Below are positions 8,118-15,770 of a DNA stretch of 27,946 nt, in pieces. The stretch is from Chloroflexota bacterium (lineage in GTDB: Bacteria > Chloroflexota > Anaerolineae > Anaerolineales > JACQED01): the NCBI GenBank assembly GCA_016200785.1, contig JACQED010000109.1, positions 1 through 27,946 of the forward strand, given 5' to 3'. Under the pieces are notes generated by a model. That model saw only the letters and a program-made list of their open reading frames with translations. It had not been told where the DNA came from and searched no databases. The stretch's first letter is position 1. The number at the start of each line of letters is the position of its first letter. The translations under genes were made by a program, and so were the position numbers.

Positions 8118-8556
8118 CCAGCCCTCGCTTACGGACGTCGGCAAAAAAGGCCTCGCGCAGATACTCTACAGCAGGAAGAAAGTCAAAGTACTCAGTTCGG
8201 GTGCGAGTTTCAAAATCTATTCGGAACTCATCGTCGCGGACATACAGCAACACGCCTTCTGTCAGCACTCGCCCACGAACAATGAGCGGCGCATCATTGA
8301 TGATCCGCACATCAGTTTCGCTGAGGCCGCACCGTTCAGCAATCTCGGCCTCCAGGGACAATTCGAACTTAAGGTGATCGGACTTCGCTACACATCCCGC
8401 CGTAAGCAGCAACGCCACGTCAATGTCGCTGAACGGCGTCATCTGCCCGCGGGCGGCCGAGCCAAAAATGTAAGCCGCCGCAATAGGATGTGGCGCGAAC
8501 ACATCGGCCAAGCCAGGAGCAAGTGATTCAATGGAGAGTTCAGGCGATACGTGCAT
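8095..8556 (-). CDS. mntA: MNT-type nucleotidyltransferase antitoxin
   Basis: The 153-residue product is a minimal nucleotidyltransferase. Gly32-Ser33 is followed by ten residues and Asp44-x-Asp46 (FGSAARGQMTPFSDIDVALL), the exact GSX10DXD pattern of MNT antitoxins, which neutralise HepT by AMPylating its active-site Tyr. The C-terminal part (YLREAFFADVRKRG) is also typical. The gene overlaps the start of the hepT remnant, as in functional pairs. No Shine-Dalgarno is obvious before the ATG at 8556. The antitoxin appears intact although its toxin partner is broken. Confidence 0.9.
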   Translation of the reverse strand: MHVSPELSIESLAPGLADVFAPHPIAAAYIFGSAARGQMTPFSDIDVALLLTAGCVAKSDHLKFELSLEAEIAERCGLSETDVRIINDAPLIVRGRVLTEGVLLYVRDDEFRIDFETRTRTEYFDFLPAVEYLREAFFADVRKRGLDGQHSEN

Positions 8557-8586
8557 CGTGGGTATTCTAGCCGAAACGGAGTTTGC

Positions 8587-9516
8587 TCACAACTCCCTCA
8601 ATTTGCGATACGACTCATATCGGCTCCGCGCGATCTCGCCGCGCTCGACAGCCGCCTGAACCGCGCAACCCCGCTCGCGCAAGTGCGTGCAGTCGTTGAA
8701 CTCACACTGAGACACCAGAGGCCGAATCTCGACGAAATAGCCGTCCACTTCATCCGGCTCGATATCGAACAAGGCCAGCGCGCGCAGACCCGGCGTGTCG
8801 GCCACCCAGCCGCCGAAGAGCAGCGGGAGAAGTTCGGGGACGACGGTGGTGTGCCGGCCTTTGCTCGTGGCGCGGCTGATCGCCTTCGCGGCGAGTCCAA
8901 GCCCCGGTTGCAGCGCATTGAGCAGACTCGACTTGCCCACGCCCGACGGCCCGGCCAGCACCGAGAGCCGATCCCTCAATCGTTCGCGCAGGGCGTCGAG
9001 ACCGCGGCGGTTCCTCGCGCTCGTGTAAATGACGGGATAGCCGAGCGACTCGTAGAAGCTAAACATCTCCTGCGCCCGAGTCTCGGAGGTGATGTCGGTT
9101 TTGTTGAAACAGATGACGGCGGGCAGCTGCGAAGCCTCGGCCACCACCAGAAAGCGGTCGAGCATCCCGAGGCGCGGCGCAGGCTCGGCGACGGCAAAGA
9201 CGAAGACGACTTGATCGGGGTTGGCGACAATGACCTGCTCTTTCTCACCGGCGGCGCTGTGCGGCCCAACCCGGTCACGGCCAGCCGGCGATCTGCGCGA
9301 CAGCGCACTCCGGCGCGGCTCGATCTCTTCGATCATCCCTGCGCCGTCCGCGTGCGTTGAGATCGTGACCCGGTCGCCAACCGCCGTGAGGTCACTCGCC
9401 AGTCTGCGTTGCTTGAGTTTGCCACGCACCTGGCAGGCGAAATTGCCCGCCTCAGTGTGGACGGTGAAGAAGCCGCTTTGGGCTTTGATAATCAATCCGT
9501 CGAGCGTGGCCGTCAT
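8587..9516 (-). CDS. rsgA: Ribosome small-subunit biogenesis GTPase RsgA
   Basis: RsgA is a circularly permuted GTPase that helps mature the 30S subunit. The product of about 309 residues has an N-terminal OB-fold (LIIKAQSGFFTVHTEAG) and then the permuted G motifs: G4 (FNKTD) before G1 (GPSGVGKSSLLN), the G2 region (SKGRHTT) and G3 (DTPGLR). A C-terminal zinc-binding segment follows (CEFNDCTHLRERGC). I prefer the ATG at 9516, which has GGTGA at good spacing; another in-frame ATG at 9522 is possible. A period-9 repeat tract touches the start region and overlaps its first codons. It may belong to the same strand unit as the upstream PBP gene, 110 bp away. Confidence 0.95.
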   Translation of the reverse strand: MTATLDGLIIKAQSGFFTVHTEAGNFACQVRGKLKQRRLASDLTAVGDRVTISTHADGAGMIEEIEPRRSALSRRSPAGRDRVGPHSAAGEKEQVIVANPDQVVFVFAVAEPAPRLGMLDRFLVVAEASQLPAVICFNKTDITSETRAQEMFSFYESLGYPVIYTSARNRRGLDALRERLRDRLSVLAGPSGVGKSSLLNALQPGLGLAAKAISRATSKGRHTTVVPELLPLLFGGWVADTPGLRALALFDIEPDEVDGYFVEIRPLVSQCEFNDCTHLRERGCAVQAAVERGEIARSRYESYRKLREL

Positions 9517-9517
9517 A

Positions 9518-9605
9518 CGCATTCACCGCCGAGTTCGCAGAGAGCGCGGAGAGAGAATATCAACCGGAAACTCCGAAAGGCTCTGCGCTCGCGGCGTGCT
9601 CTGCG
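9518..9605. repeat. Inverted pair of period-9 tandem tracts
   Basis: On the plus strand 9518-9553 reads as four 9-base units: CGCATTCAC, CGCCGAGTT, CGCAGAGAG and CGCGGAGAG. After about 25 bp, 9579-9605 reads GGCTCTGCG, CTCGCGGCG and TGCTCTGCG, which is the same motif family in the opposite orientation. The two arms could form an imperfect hairpin. They fill almost the whole gap between rsgA and the PBP gene. Confidence 0.65.
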
Positions 9606-9625
9606 GTCAGGTTCGATCATCTGCA

Positions 9626-11887
9626 TCATGGAGATGGCGGCGTGCCGGTCTCCGCTGGCGCAAACGGATTGGGCGTTTCGGTCGGGGCGGCGGTGACGCC
9701 AAAAGACGACTCCCACGGGTACAGCGTGTAAGGCCGGCCGAAGAAGTAGACCTCGACGACGCGCCGGAAGATAGGCGCGGCGAATTCGGCCCCTTCGCCG
9801 ATGTTCTCGACGAGAACGGCCATGGCGATGTCCGGGTGATTCGGATCGTTCTTGAGAGTGTATCCGGCAAACCACGCATGTGGCAGGCCGCCGGGCGCGC
9901 CTGGGTCTTCCGCCGTTCCCGTTTTGCCGGCTAACGGAATTGACAGCCCCTTGAAGGCCGTCCACGCAGTGCCGCCGGTGTAAACTCCGCCTTCGGCCAT
10001 GCGGCGTGTCACGTTGCGCATCGACTCTTGAATCACGGAGAGATTCTCCGGCGAGGTCGGCAAGTGTCCGACCTCTTCGGGTTTGAACGTGTAGGTCGGC
10101 GGGCCGCCGGGCGGAGAGATTGACAGCACGAGGTTCGGGCGATACAACGTTCCGCCGTTGGCGACCGCCGTGACCATTCTGGCGATTTGCAGAGGCGTGG
10201 TGAGGACGAAGCCCTGACCGGTGGCCATGTTCACCGCGTCGCCCACGACCCACGGCTCGCCGATGTTTTTCTGTTTCCATTCGGCGTCGGGGATCACACC
10301 GTCGGCCTCGGCCACCTGGCCAATGCCCGTCGCCGGGCCAAGCCCGTAGGCTCTCGCGCCGTTCGGCAGGATGCCGGGATCGGCGTTGTAAAGCGTCAGC
10401 CCGATGTGCCAGAAGTACGGATTGCAGGAAACGGTGAGCGCCTTCGCCAGCGTGATATCGCCGTGCGGCGGCAAGTCGACGTCCACCGTCCAATCTTTCT
10501 TGACGAAGTTCGGGCCAAGCTCGCTCCAGTAGCCGGTGCAGGTGTAATGATCGCCGGCATGGAAGATGCCTGAATCGAGCGCCGCGCCCATCGTCGCGAT
10601 CTTGAACACCGAGCCGGGCGGATAAGCGCCTTGCGTGGCGCGGTTGATCAAGGGCCGGTGCGGATCGTTCAGCACGTTCGGCAGGTTGACCGAGTTCGGA
10701 TTGGTCGGGTCGAAGAGATTCGGGTCGTAAGTCGGGTTGGAGGCCATCGCCAGCACTTCGCCGGTGCTTGGATTCATTACGACGATCGCGCCGCGCATGT
10801 CGCCGAGGGCCTGTTGCGCCGCCTGTTGGAGATCGCGATCGATCGTCAGCGTGATTGATTGAGAGGGCTGAGGCTGACTCTGGGCGAGGGTCGCCACAAA
10901 CGCGCCGGCCGGCGAATAGATATTCAACGTGCCGCCGGCCTTCCCGGCGAGATACTGCTCGCCCCACGCCTCTACGCCGGCCAGTCCCACGCGCTCGTCG
11001 CCGCGATAGCCGCGCTGTCTATACTCAGCCAGTTGACCCTCAGGAATAAACGATGTGTAGCCGACGACGTGCGGCGCGATGCCGCCGCCCGGATAGTAGC
11101 GCGTTTTGATCGTGCTCATCTGCAGGCCGCCGAGGCCGCTCAAGTAACTCAAGCGGCTCTGCACGTCGTCGGCCGAGGCCTCGCCCACCGGGATGTACCA
11201 ATCGGGTTGAGCGCCGAAGTAAAGGCCCTGGATGTAATCGCGCCGCAGGCCGAGCAGACTGGAGAGCGCGCCCAGTAGAGCCGCCTCGTCGGTGATCTTG
11301 CCGGGGACGATGCCCAGCGCGACGGCGTTTGTCTCGGTGGCCAGGCCGTGCCCGTTGCGGTCGTAGATGTTGGCGCGCGCCGGGCGGGTAAAATCCATGA
11401 CAAGGTAGTTACCGCCGGCCAACTGCGGCAGGATCATCCCATCCGACCACGACACGCCCCAGCGCCCGTTGGCATACACCAGCGGCATGATGATCGGCTG
11501 GAGCGCACTGATGTCGCCGACAATTGCCGTGTGAAACGTCACCGAGTACGAAACTTGCGCGTCGGTGCCCTGGGCCAGCGACGACAGAACTTTGGTTTCG
11601 ACCGAGGTCTGGGTCATCGCCTCGGCCACGCTCTGATGCCGCTTGGTGAAGTCTTCGAGGCTGATAGCGGCCTGGCTCAGCGGCGAGAGCAGGGCATACA
11701 TCCCGGCGTAATCGCCTCTCTGCCAGGCGGAGAGAAAGGCGGCCGCCGTCCCCTCGTGATCCGACGGCAGTGGAGTAGAGATCGTGATTTGGGGCGTAGG
11801 GAGCGGTAATGCGGTGTTCGGGGTTAGGCTTGTCGTGCCACAGGCAGTGGCGAACAACAACATCAATGTCAACAAACGGCGCTTCAC
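9626..11887 (-). CDS. Penicillin-binding transpeptidase (PBP2/MecA-like), probable lipoprotein
   Basis: This is a class B D,D-transpeptidase that cross-links peptidoglycan outside the membrane. The 753-residue product starts with a short hydrophobic signal ending FATAC, consistent with a lipobox Cys near residue 16, instead of a long membrane anchor. An NTF2-like MecA-type N-terminal domain follows (AAFLSAWQRGDYAGMYALLS), then a PBP dimerisation domain. The transpeptidase domain has all three active-site motifs: Ser426-V-F-Lys429, Ser487-C-Asn489 and Lys655-Thr-Gly. The start is GTG at 11887, supported by GGAAGG upstream and sharing GTGA with the maf stop. No rodA/ftsW-type partner lies in the window. 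A role in beta-lactam tolerance cannot be read from the sequence. Confidence 0.93.
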   Translation of the reverse strand: MKRRLLTLMLLFATACGTTSLTPNTALPLPTPQITISTPLPSDHEGTAAAFLSAWQRGDYAGMYALLSPLSQAAISLEDFTKRHQSVAEAMTQTSVETKVLSSLAQGTDAQVSYSVTFHTAIVGDISALQPIIMPLVYANGRWGVSWSDGMILPQLAGGNYLVMDFTRPARANIYDRNGHGLATETNAVALGIVPGKITDEAALLGALSSLLGLRRDYIQGLYFGAQPDWYIPVGEASADDVQSRLSYLSGLGGLQMSTIKTRYYPGGGIAPHVVGYTSFIPEGQLAEYRQRGYRGDERVGLAGVEAWGEQYLAGKAGGTLNIYSPAGAFVATLAQSQPQPSQSITLTIDRDLQQAAQQALGDMRGAIVVMNPSTGEVLAMASNPTYDPNLFDPTNPNSVNLPNVLNDPHRPLINRATQGAYPPGSVFKIATMGAALDSGIFHAGDHYTCTGYWSELGPNFVKKDWTVDVDLPPHGDITLAKALTVSCNPYFWHIGLTLYNADPGILPNGARAYGLGPATGIGQVAEADGVIPDAEWKQKNIGEPWVVGDAVNMATGQGFVLTTPLQIARMVTAVANGGTLYRPNLVLSISPPGGPPTYTFKPEEVGHLPTSPENLSVIQESMRNVTRRMAEGGVYTGGTAWTAFKGLSIPLAGKTGTAEDPGAPGGLPHAWFAGYTLKNDPNHPDIAMAVLVENIGEGAEFAAPIFRRVVEVYFFGRPYTLYPWESSFGVTAAPTETPNPFAPAETGTPPSP

Positions 11888-12558
11888 GGCTTACCTTCCA
11901 GGATTCTCTCATAGACAGGGCAACAGTAGCGAGTGAACTGCTGGCAGGCCTGAGGCACATCCGCCGGGAGGGGGACATTCATCTCGCGCAGTGTCCGGGT
12001 CACGTGGCACAGCGGCAAGCCCATCACGTTGGCATAGCAACCGGAGAGTCCTTCGACCGGGTGAAATCCGGCGTGCTGGATGGCATAGGCGCCTGCCTTG
12101 TCGAACGGGTCACCCGAGGCCACGTACGCGGCAAGTTCCTCGTCGGTATAGTGGCGCATGGGCACTTCAGTGCGGGCGAAATCGGTCGTCATGCTGCCGC
12201 TGGCTGTGTCGATCACGGTGATGGCGCTGAGAACTTCGTGCGACTTGCCGCGCAGTGCTGTAAGCAACCGAGTCGCCTCGGCTGCGTCGGCTGGCTTGCC
12301 GAAAACGCGGCCATCATTCACGACGACGGTGTCGGCCGCGAGCACGAGTGAACCGAAGCGAAGTTTGCGGGCGGCGGCCTTTGCCTTTTCTTCGCTCAGC
12401 CGCCGGACGTAAGCTTCCGGCGTTTCGCCAGCCCGTTGCGTCTCATCCACGGGCGCGGCGGCCAGGGTGATCATTGCGCCAGCCAGGGCCAGCAACTCAC
12501 GGCGGCGCGGTGAACTCGATGCCAGCATGACGATCCGCTTTGGAGATTGACGGCTCAT
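11884..12558 (-). CDS. maf: Maf-family nucleotide pyrophosphatase
   Basis: Maf proteins hydrolyse non-canonical or canonical nucleoside triphosphates such as dTTP, UTP or m7GTP and can affect septum formation. The product (about 224 residues) has the signature VMLASSSPRRRELL, AAPVDETQR, the SEEKAKAAAR helix, LAADTVVVNDGRVFGKP and a C-terminal GLSGCYANVMGLPL. The ATG at 12558 (MSRQSP) is chosen; a GTG at 12579 and an internal ATG are alternatives, and no strong ribosome site separates them. Its stop overlaps the PBP start by four bases, so the two are probably translationally coupled. It is divergent from trmD with 60 bp between starts. Confidence 0.93.
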   Translation of the reverse strand: MSRQSPKRIVMLASSSPRRRELLALAGAMITLAAAPVDETQRAGETPEAYVRRLSEEKAKAAARKLRFGSLVLAADTVVVNDGRVFGKPADAAEATRLLTALRGKSHEVLSAITVIDTASGSMTTDFARTEVPMRHYTDEELAAYVASGDPFDKAGAYAIQHAGFHPVEGLSGCYANVMGLPLCHVTRTLREMNVPLPADVPQACQQFTRYCCPVYERILEGKP

Positions 12559-12618
12559 CTTGGGAGCGAATTCTAACACAGACTACCTGAGAACAGAAAA
12601 GCCTTCATAATGGCCGTC

Positions 12619-13392
12619 ATGAGGATTGACATCTTCACCCTGTTCCCGGCGATGTTCGAGTCGCCGCTTCAGGAGAGCATTCTCAAACGCGCGCAGGAGA
12701 GCGGTCAATTGACTGTCGCGATTCACAACATCCGCGATTACGCGACGGACAAGCACCACGTCACCGACGACACGCCCTACGGCGGTGGCGGCGGAATGGT
12801 GATGAAGGCGGAGCCAGTGTTCGCGGCGGTAGAAGCGGTGTTGGAATTACAAATCCCAAATTCCAAATCCCAAACCCCAAACGAGCAAACCCCGATCATC
12901 TTGCTTACGCCACAGGGTCGACTGTTCACTCAAAACGTGGCGCAGGAGTTGGCACAGTACGAGCGGATCGCGCTGATCTGCGGGCGGTACGAAGGCGTGG
13001 ACGAACGGGTGCGCGCCGGGCTGGCGACCGACGAGATTTCAATCGGCGATTTTGTCGTGACCGGCGGCGAACTGCCGGCCATGATCGTCGTCGATGCGGT
13101 GACGCGGCTTCTGCCCGGCGTCCTCGGCGACCCCGGCGCGGCGGCGGACGATTCGCACGCCACCGGCCTGCTTGAATATCCCCACTACACTCGCCCGCCC
13201 GAGTTTCGCGGCCTGCGCGCGCCGGATGTCCTGCTCTCCGGCGACCACGCGAAGGTCGAACGCTGGCGGCGCGAGCAAGCTCTGCGCCGCACGTGGCAAC
13301 GCCGGCCGGATCTGCTGTTGACAGCTGAGTTGAGCGAGGCAGACAGAGAATATCTGGCGATACTGGCCGAGGAAAGCGCGGCGTCAGATTAA
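12619..13392 (+). CDS. trmD: tRNA (guanine-N1-)-methyltransferase TrmD
   Basis: TrmD methylates G37 of tRNAs next to the anticodon and prevents frameshifting. The 257-residue product from ATG 12619 begins MRIDIFTLFPAMFE and has the trefoil-knot SAM site: DDTPYGGGGGMVMK, CGRYEGVDERV and SIGDFVVTGGELPAM, then HYTRPPEFRG and LLSGDHAKVERWRR. An ATG three codons earlier (12610) is an alternative start. The oddity is residues 78-92, Gln/Pro/Asn/Ser-rich and encoded by a CAAATCC heptamer tract, in the loop before IILLTPQGR where other TrmDs are shorter. The reading frame is kept, so the enzyme is probably functional. Confidence 0.96.
   Translation: MRIDIFTLFPAMFESPLQESILKRAQESGQLTVAIHNIRDYATDKHHVTDDTPYGGGGGMVMKAEPVFAAVEAVLELQIPNSKSQTPNEQTPIILLTPQGRLFTQNVAQELAQYERIALICGRYEGVDERVRAGLATDEISIGDFVVTGGELPAMIVVDAVTRLLPGVLGDPGAAADDSHATGLLEYPHYTRPPEFRGLRAPDVLLSGDHAKVERWRREQALRRTWQRRPDLLLTAELSEADREYLAILAEESAASD
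12850..12892 (+). repeat. CAAATCC heptamer tract inside trmD
   Basis: CAAATCC (12850), CAAATTC, CAAATCC, CAAACCC and CAAACGA follow one another exactly every 7 bases, then CAAACCC recurs at 12886 after a one-base shift. The tract is much richer in A than the flanking gene and is read in frame as a Gln/Pro/Asn/Ser-rich loop. Confidence 0.85.
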
Positions 13393-13425
13393 CGCAAAGG
13401 CGAAAAGCCGCAGAGTGTGACCAGC

Positions 13426-13443
13426 CCGCATCCTCGGATGCGG
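13426..13443 (+). terminator. Hairpin after trmD, possible terminator
   Basis: CCGCATCC (13426-13433) and GGATGCGG (13436-13443) form a perfect stem 34 bp after the trmD stop, effectively seven pairs with a four-base loop. No T run follows, so intrinsic termination is doubtful. It may be only part of a dispersed repeat. Confidence 0.35.
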
Positions 13444-13502
13444 CGGGTATCAGAGAATTCTAAGACGAAGGACTCACGGATAGAAGGGAAGACGGATAGC
13501 CC

Positions 13503-13534
13503 TTTGTGTCTTCGTGCCTTCGTGACTTGGTGTT
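13503..13534 (+). repeat. Period-8 tandem tract (TTCGTGNC type) before the ABC gene
   Basis: TTTGTGTC, TTCGTGCC, TTCGTGAC and TTGGTGTT follow one another every 8 bases and end five bases before the ABC ATPase ATG. The preceding bases (about 13462-13500) look like a further degenerate tract with GACGGATA-like units in the opposite sense. The tract occupies the ribosome-site region of the downstream gene. Confidence 0.65.
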
Positions 13535-13539
13535 GAAAG

Positions 13540-14325
13540 ATGGCATCGGACAATGACATCCTCTTGAAAGTTCAAGACCTCAAGAAGCACTTCACGCTCT
13601 CGAAGGGCAGCCCCGGCTCGGCGCAGTGGGCGGTGGGGGAACTGCCTGTCGTGGACGGCGTGACGTTCGACGTGCGGCGCGGCGAGACGTTGGCCCTGCT
13701 TGGCGCGCGCGGATCGGGCAAATCCACCCTCGCGCGGCTCGTGTTATTGCTTTATCCGCCGACAGGAGGAAAGATTTACTTTGAGGGAAAGTCGCTCGCC
13801 GACTTGCGCGGCGGGGCCATGCGCGAAGTCCGCCGCAAGATGCAGATCGTCTTTCAAGACCCGTACTCTGCGCTCAATCCGCGACTGCACGTCGGGCAGA
13901 TCATCGCCGAGCCGCTGGACGTTCACGGCCTGTTCACCGGCGCGGCGCGCGCGGCCAAGATCGCCGAACTGCTCGAACTCGTCGGCTTGAACCCGTATTT
14001 CGAGCATCGTTCGCCGCTGGAATTCTCCGGCGCACAACGCCAACGCATCGCCATCGCCCGCGCTATGTCGCTTTCGCCGGTGTTCCTGGTGTGGGACGAA
14101 CCTGAGTCAACGCTCGATGCAGCGGGGGCGACGGGATTGCTCGATTTGCTGTTGGAGTTGCGCCGGCGGTTCGGGCTGACGGTGTTGATGACGACGAGCG
14201 AGGCCGAGGTGACACAGGCTCTGGCGGATCGGATTGCCGTTTTGCGGGATGGCAAGATCGCAGAGGTCGGGGAGGTGAGGGAGATGCTGGAAAGAAATTC
14301 ATTCATCTCATCTGCGCCTGTATGA
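13540..14325 (+). CDS. Orphan OppF/DppF-like ABC ATPase with altered catalytic motifs
   Basis: The 261-residue product is most like the second ATPase of oligopeptide/dipeptide importers. Walker A is GARGSGKST (55-63) and the Q-loop is FQDPYSALNP (Gln106). Several hallmark positions deviate. The signature reads FSGAQRQR (162-169) instead of LSGGQRQR. Walker B ends LVWDEPESTLD (Asp186, Glu187 kept). The switch region reads LMTTSEAEV, with Ser220 where the H-loop His is expected. It also lacks the usual C-terminal Opp/Dpp extension. No permease or binding-protein gene is adjacent. It may be a degenerate or regulatory NBD. Its 3' end overlaps the convergent small gene by 23 bp. The ribosome site is poor (GTTGAAAG). 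Confidence 0.85.
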   Translation: MASDNDILLKVQDLKKHFTLSKGSPGSAQWAVGELPVVDGVTFDVRRGETLALLGARGSGKSTLARLVLLLYPPTGGKIYFEGKSLADLRGGAMREVRRKMQIVFQDPYSALNPRLHVGQIIAEPLDVHGLFTGAARAAKIAELLELVGLNPYFEHRSPLEFSGAQRQRIAIARAMSLSPVFLVWDEPESTLDAAGATGLLDLLLELRRRFGLTVLMTTSEAEVTQALADRIAVLRDGKIAEVGEVREMLERNSFISSAPV

Positions 14326-14608
14326 ATACCTCGATCAGCCTGAATGCCTCCGCCTCAAGCGATTCATAAGTCCGACCGTCCCAATCCTCTTCTCGCCGCT
14401 TCAATTCGCGTGCCGCGCGGCCCTGAGCCTTCGTCCGAAAGTAGTCAATATCGTCCTCGTTCCAAGTATGGGTCTCGCTTGTTTTCGTGGCTTGATCCTG
14501 ATAGAGGTCGGCTTCACGCAACCCTGCGTCGTCCCCGTACAAAACTCGATGGGCAACCGAATTGCCCTCCAAGTTTGCCATTTCGTCCAATTGGGCCTTG
14601 CGACTCAT
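14303..14608 (-). CDS. Small protein of unknown function, last gene of the ten-gene unit
   Basis: The 101-residue product is hydrophilic and charged, with a C-terminal helix around YESLEAEAFRLIEVFIQAQ. I do not recognise a family. Its ATG lies inside the end of the nucleotidyltransferase gene (14605-14608 overlap), so it is almost certainly translated after it. This position is typical of a partner of an MNT-like enzyme, but that is inference. It has no membrane segment or signal peptide. Its last 23 bp overlap the end of the convergent ABC ATPase gene. Confidence 0.65.
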   Translation of the reverse strand: MSRKAQLDEMANLEGNSVAHRVLYGDDAGLREADLYQDQATKTSETHTWNEDDIDYFRTKAQGRAARELKRREEDWDGRTYESLEAEAFRLIEVFIQAQMR

Positions 14609-15300
14609 TCCGTCTCTCTCGCTTGATACGAAGGGTGCAGTAAGGCTTCAACTCTGGCTTGCACCTCTCTCAATTTCCGGCGGGCGAGACGGCGAGCGCG
14701 CTCTACATTCTTTCGTGTCACTCTTCGTGTGCCATTCGTCGGGCGATACCGTTCCCACAACTCAGACCCCATGACCCGCGCAAGATCAGGCCATAGAGAT
14801 CGGTAGTCATCATCGAGCGCGTGGTCGATCATTAGAATTTTCTTCAGGGCTCTGGCATAAAAGCGAAATTGCTCGGCGACCCTCAATTCTGACACGTCCG
14901 CCAGTTTCATTTCGGAAAGGATGAGATTCAAGTGCGAGTCTGTCGCGCCTTTGCGCAGGGCAGGATACTGGCATTCGAGCGGCCACTTACCCCACAGACC
15001 CACCCCCTCCTCCAGCCAATATCGCCGATACGGATCGTTTTGCAAATTGCTCGTCACCCAGCGTTCGGAGGCAAAGAGGATGTCCAATTTGAGTTCGGGA
15101 AATTCTCCGCGCAGTTGCTCCTTGATCTTCTTGCGCTCCGACTCTTCGACGCCACCATCCACCAGCACGAGAATATCCCAATCGCTATCCGGCGTGGCGG
15201 TCCCGGTGGCACGCGAGCCGATGAGCGCAATGGTGGTGATGCCGGGCAGTAGTTCACATAAACGCCGGGCCACGGGTTGAATGTTGGCTGGTGGGTTCAT
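14605..15300 (-). CDS. Nucleotidyltransferase-domain protein
   Basis: The 231-residue product begins MNPPANIQPVARRL and contains a pol-beta type nucleotidyltransferase core: IALIGSRATG followed by DSDWDILVLV, with a Gly-Ser and an Asp-x-Asp metal pair. A third acidic strand is likely in ELKLDILF. The C-terminal half is helical (ADVSELRVAEQFRFYARALKK in part), resembling the substrate-binding or HEPN-like region of stand-alone nucleotidyltransferases. The substrate is unknown; AMPylation of a protein or modification of a small molecule are both possible. The start overlaps the previous gene's stop (ATGA) and the end overlaps the next gene, so it is translated within the ten-gene unit. Confidence 0.8.
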   Translation of the reverse strand: MNPPANIQPVARRLCELLPGITTIALIGSRATGTATPDSDWDILVLVDGGVEESERKKIKEQLRGEFPELKLDILFASERWVTSNLQNDPYRRYWLEEGVGLWGKWPLECQYPALRKGATDSHLNLILSEMKLADVSELRVAEQFRFYARALKKILMIDHALDDDYRSLWPDLARVMGSELWERYRPTNGTRRVTRKNVERARRLARRKLREVQARVEALLHPSYQARETE

Positions 15301-15770
15301 CGGTCTTGCTTCTTGAGAGCCGCCAGCGCGCGCAACTCCTCGAGTAATTGGACATCCTTTCGCCTCTTCAAGACACTTTTTGAGGCAATCAATCCCTCCA
15401 GGCTGAGGACGTGGCATGACTGCCCCTGGACTTCGAACACTTCGGCATGACTGGCTACTTCTGCGTAATCTCCCAGACCGTCAATAGCGGCCAACAGGTC
15501 GAGTTCCCCGACGTTCGTATCCAAAGTGAAGTTGGGATTTGCCCGCAGTGTGGGAAGATCGAAGGGAAGATCGGGATTGGTTCGAATGACCGGATGGAAT
15601 GGCTCAAGCGCCTGCAACAGTCGGGCCAAATTCTCCTCGTCTCGGGCATAGCAGAAATCAACATCTTGCGTGATGTAACTTGCGCCTTGCAGGACAGCCG
15701 CAAATCCACCGACTATTACGTATTTGACTTCATGAGCGTTCAAGGCCGTGATAAGCGCTTCAGGATTCAT
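15297..15770 (-). CDS. Nucleotidyltransferase-fold protein (AbiEii/DUF6036-like)
   Basis: The 157-residue product from ATG 15770 (MNPEALITALNAH) contains VKYVIVGGFAAVLQGASY followed by ITQDVDFCYA. This is the GG...DxDxx pattern of small nucleotidyltransferases related to AbiEii toxins and DUF6036 proteins. Towards the C-terminus VLSLEGLIASKSVLKRRKD matches the helix typical of that group. It shares ATGA overlaps with both neighbours. The small gene just upstream (15767-15991) is a likely partner. Whether the pair acts as toxin and antitoxin is not shown by the sequence. Confidence 0.78.
   Translation of the reverse strand: MNPEALITALNAHEVKYVIVGGFAAVLQGASYITQDVDFCYARDEENLARLLQALEPFHPVIRTNPDLPFDLPTLRANPNFTLDTNVGELDLLAAIDGLGDYAEVASHAEVFEVQGQSCHVLSLEGLIASKSVLKRRKDVQLLEELRALAALKKQDR

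Noticed and set aside
9518..9605. CRISPR array
   Set aside because: Units are 9 bp, contiguous and degenerate with no spacers, and no cas gene is nearby.
9513..10967. 484-residue open frame on the minus strand overlapping the PBP gene
   Set aside because: It is a frame shadow of the transpeptidase gene: Arg/Ala/Gly-rich, no motifs, while the other frame has all three PBP motifs.
13540..14325. Complete peptide ABC transporter operon
   Set aside because: Only one ATPase gene is present; flanking genes are trmD and an unrelated convergent gene.
15575..15600. GGTTCGAATG as a tRNA T-arm
   Set aside because: It lies inside the nucleotidyltransferase gene and no acceptor stem or anticodon arm can be built around it.
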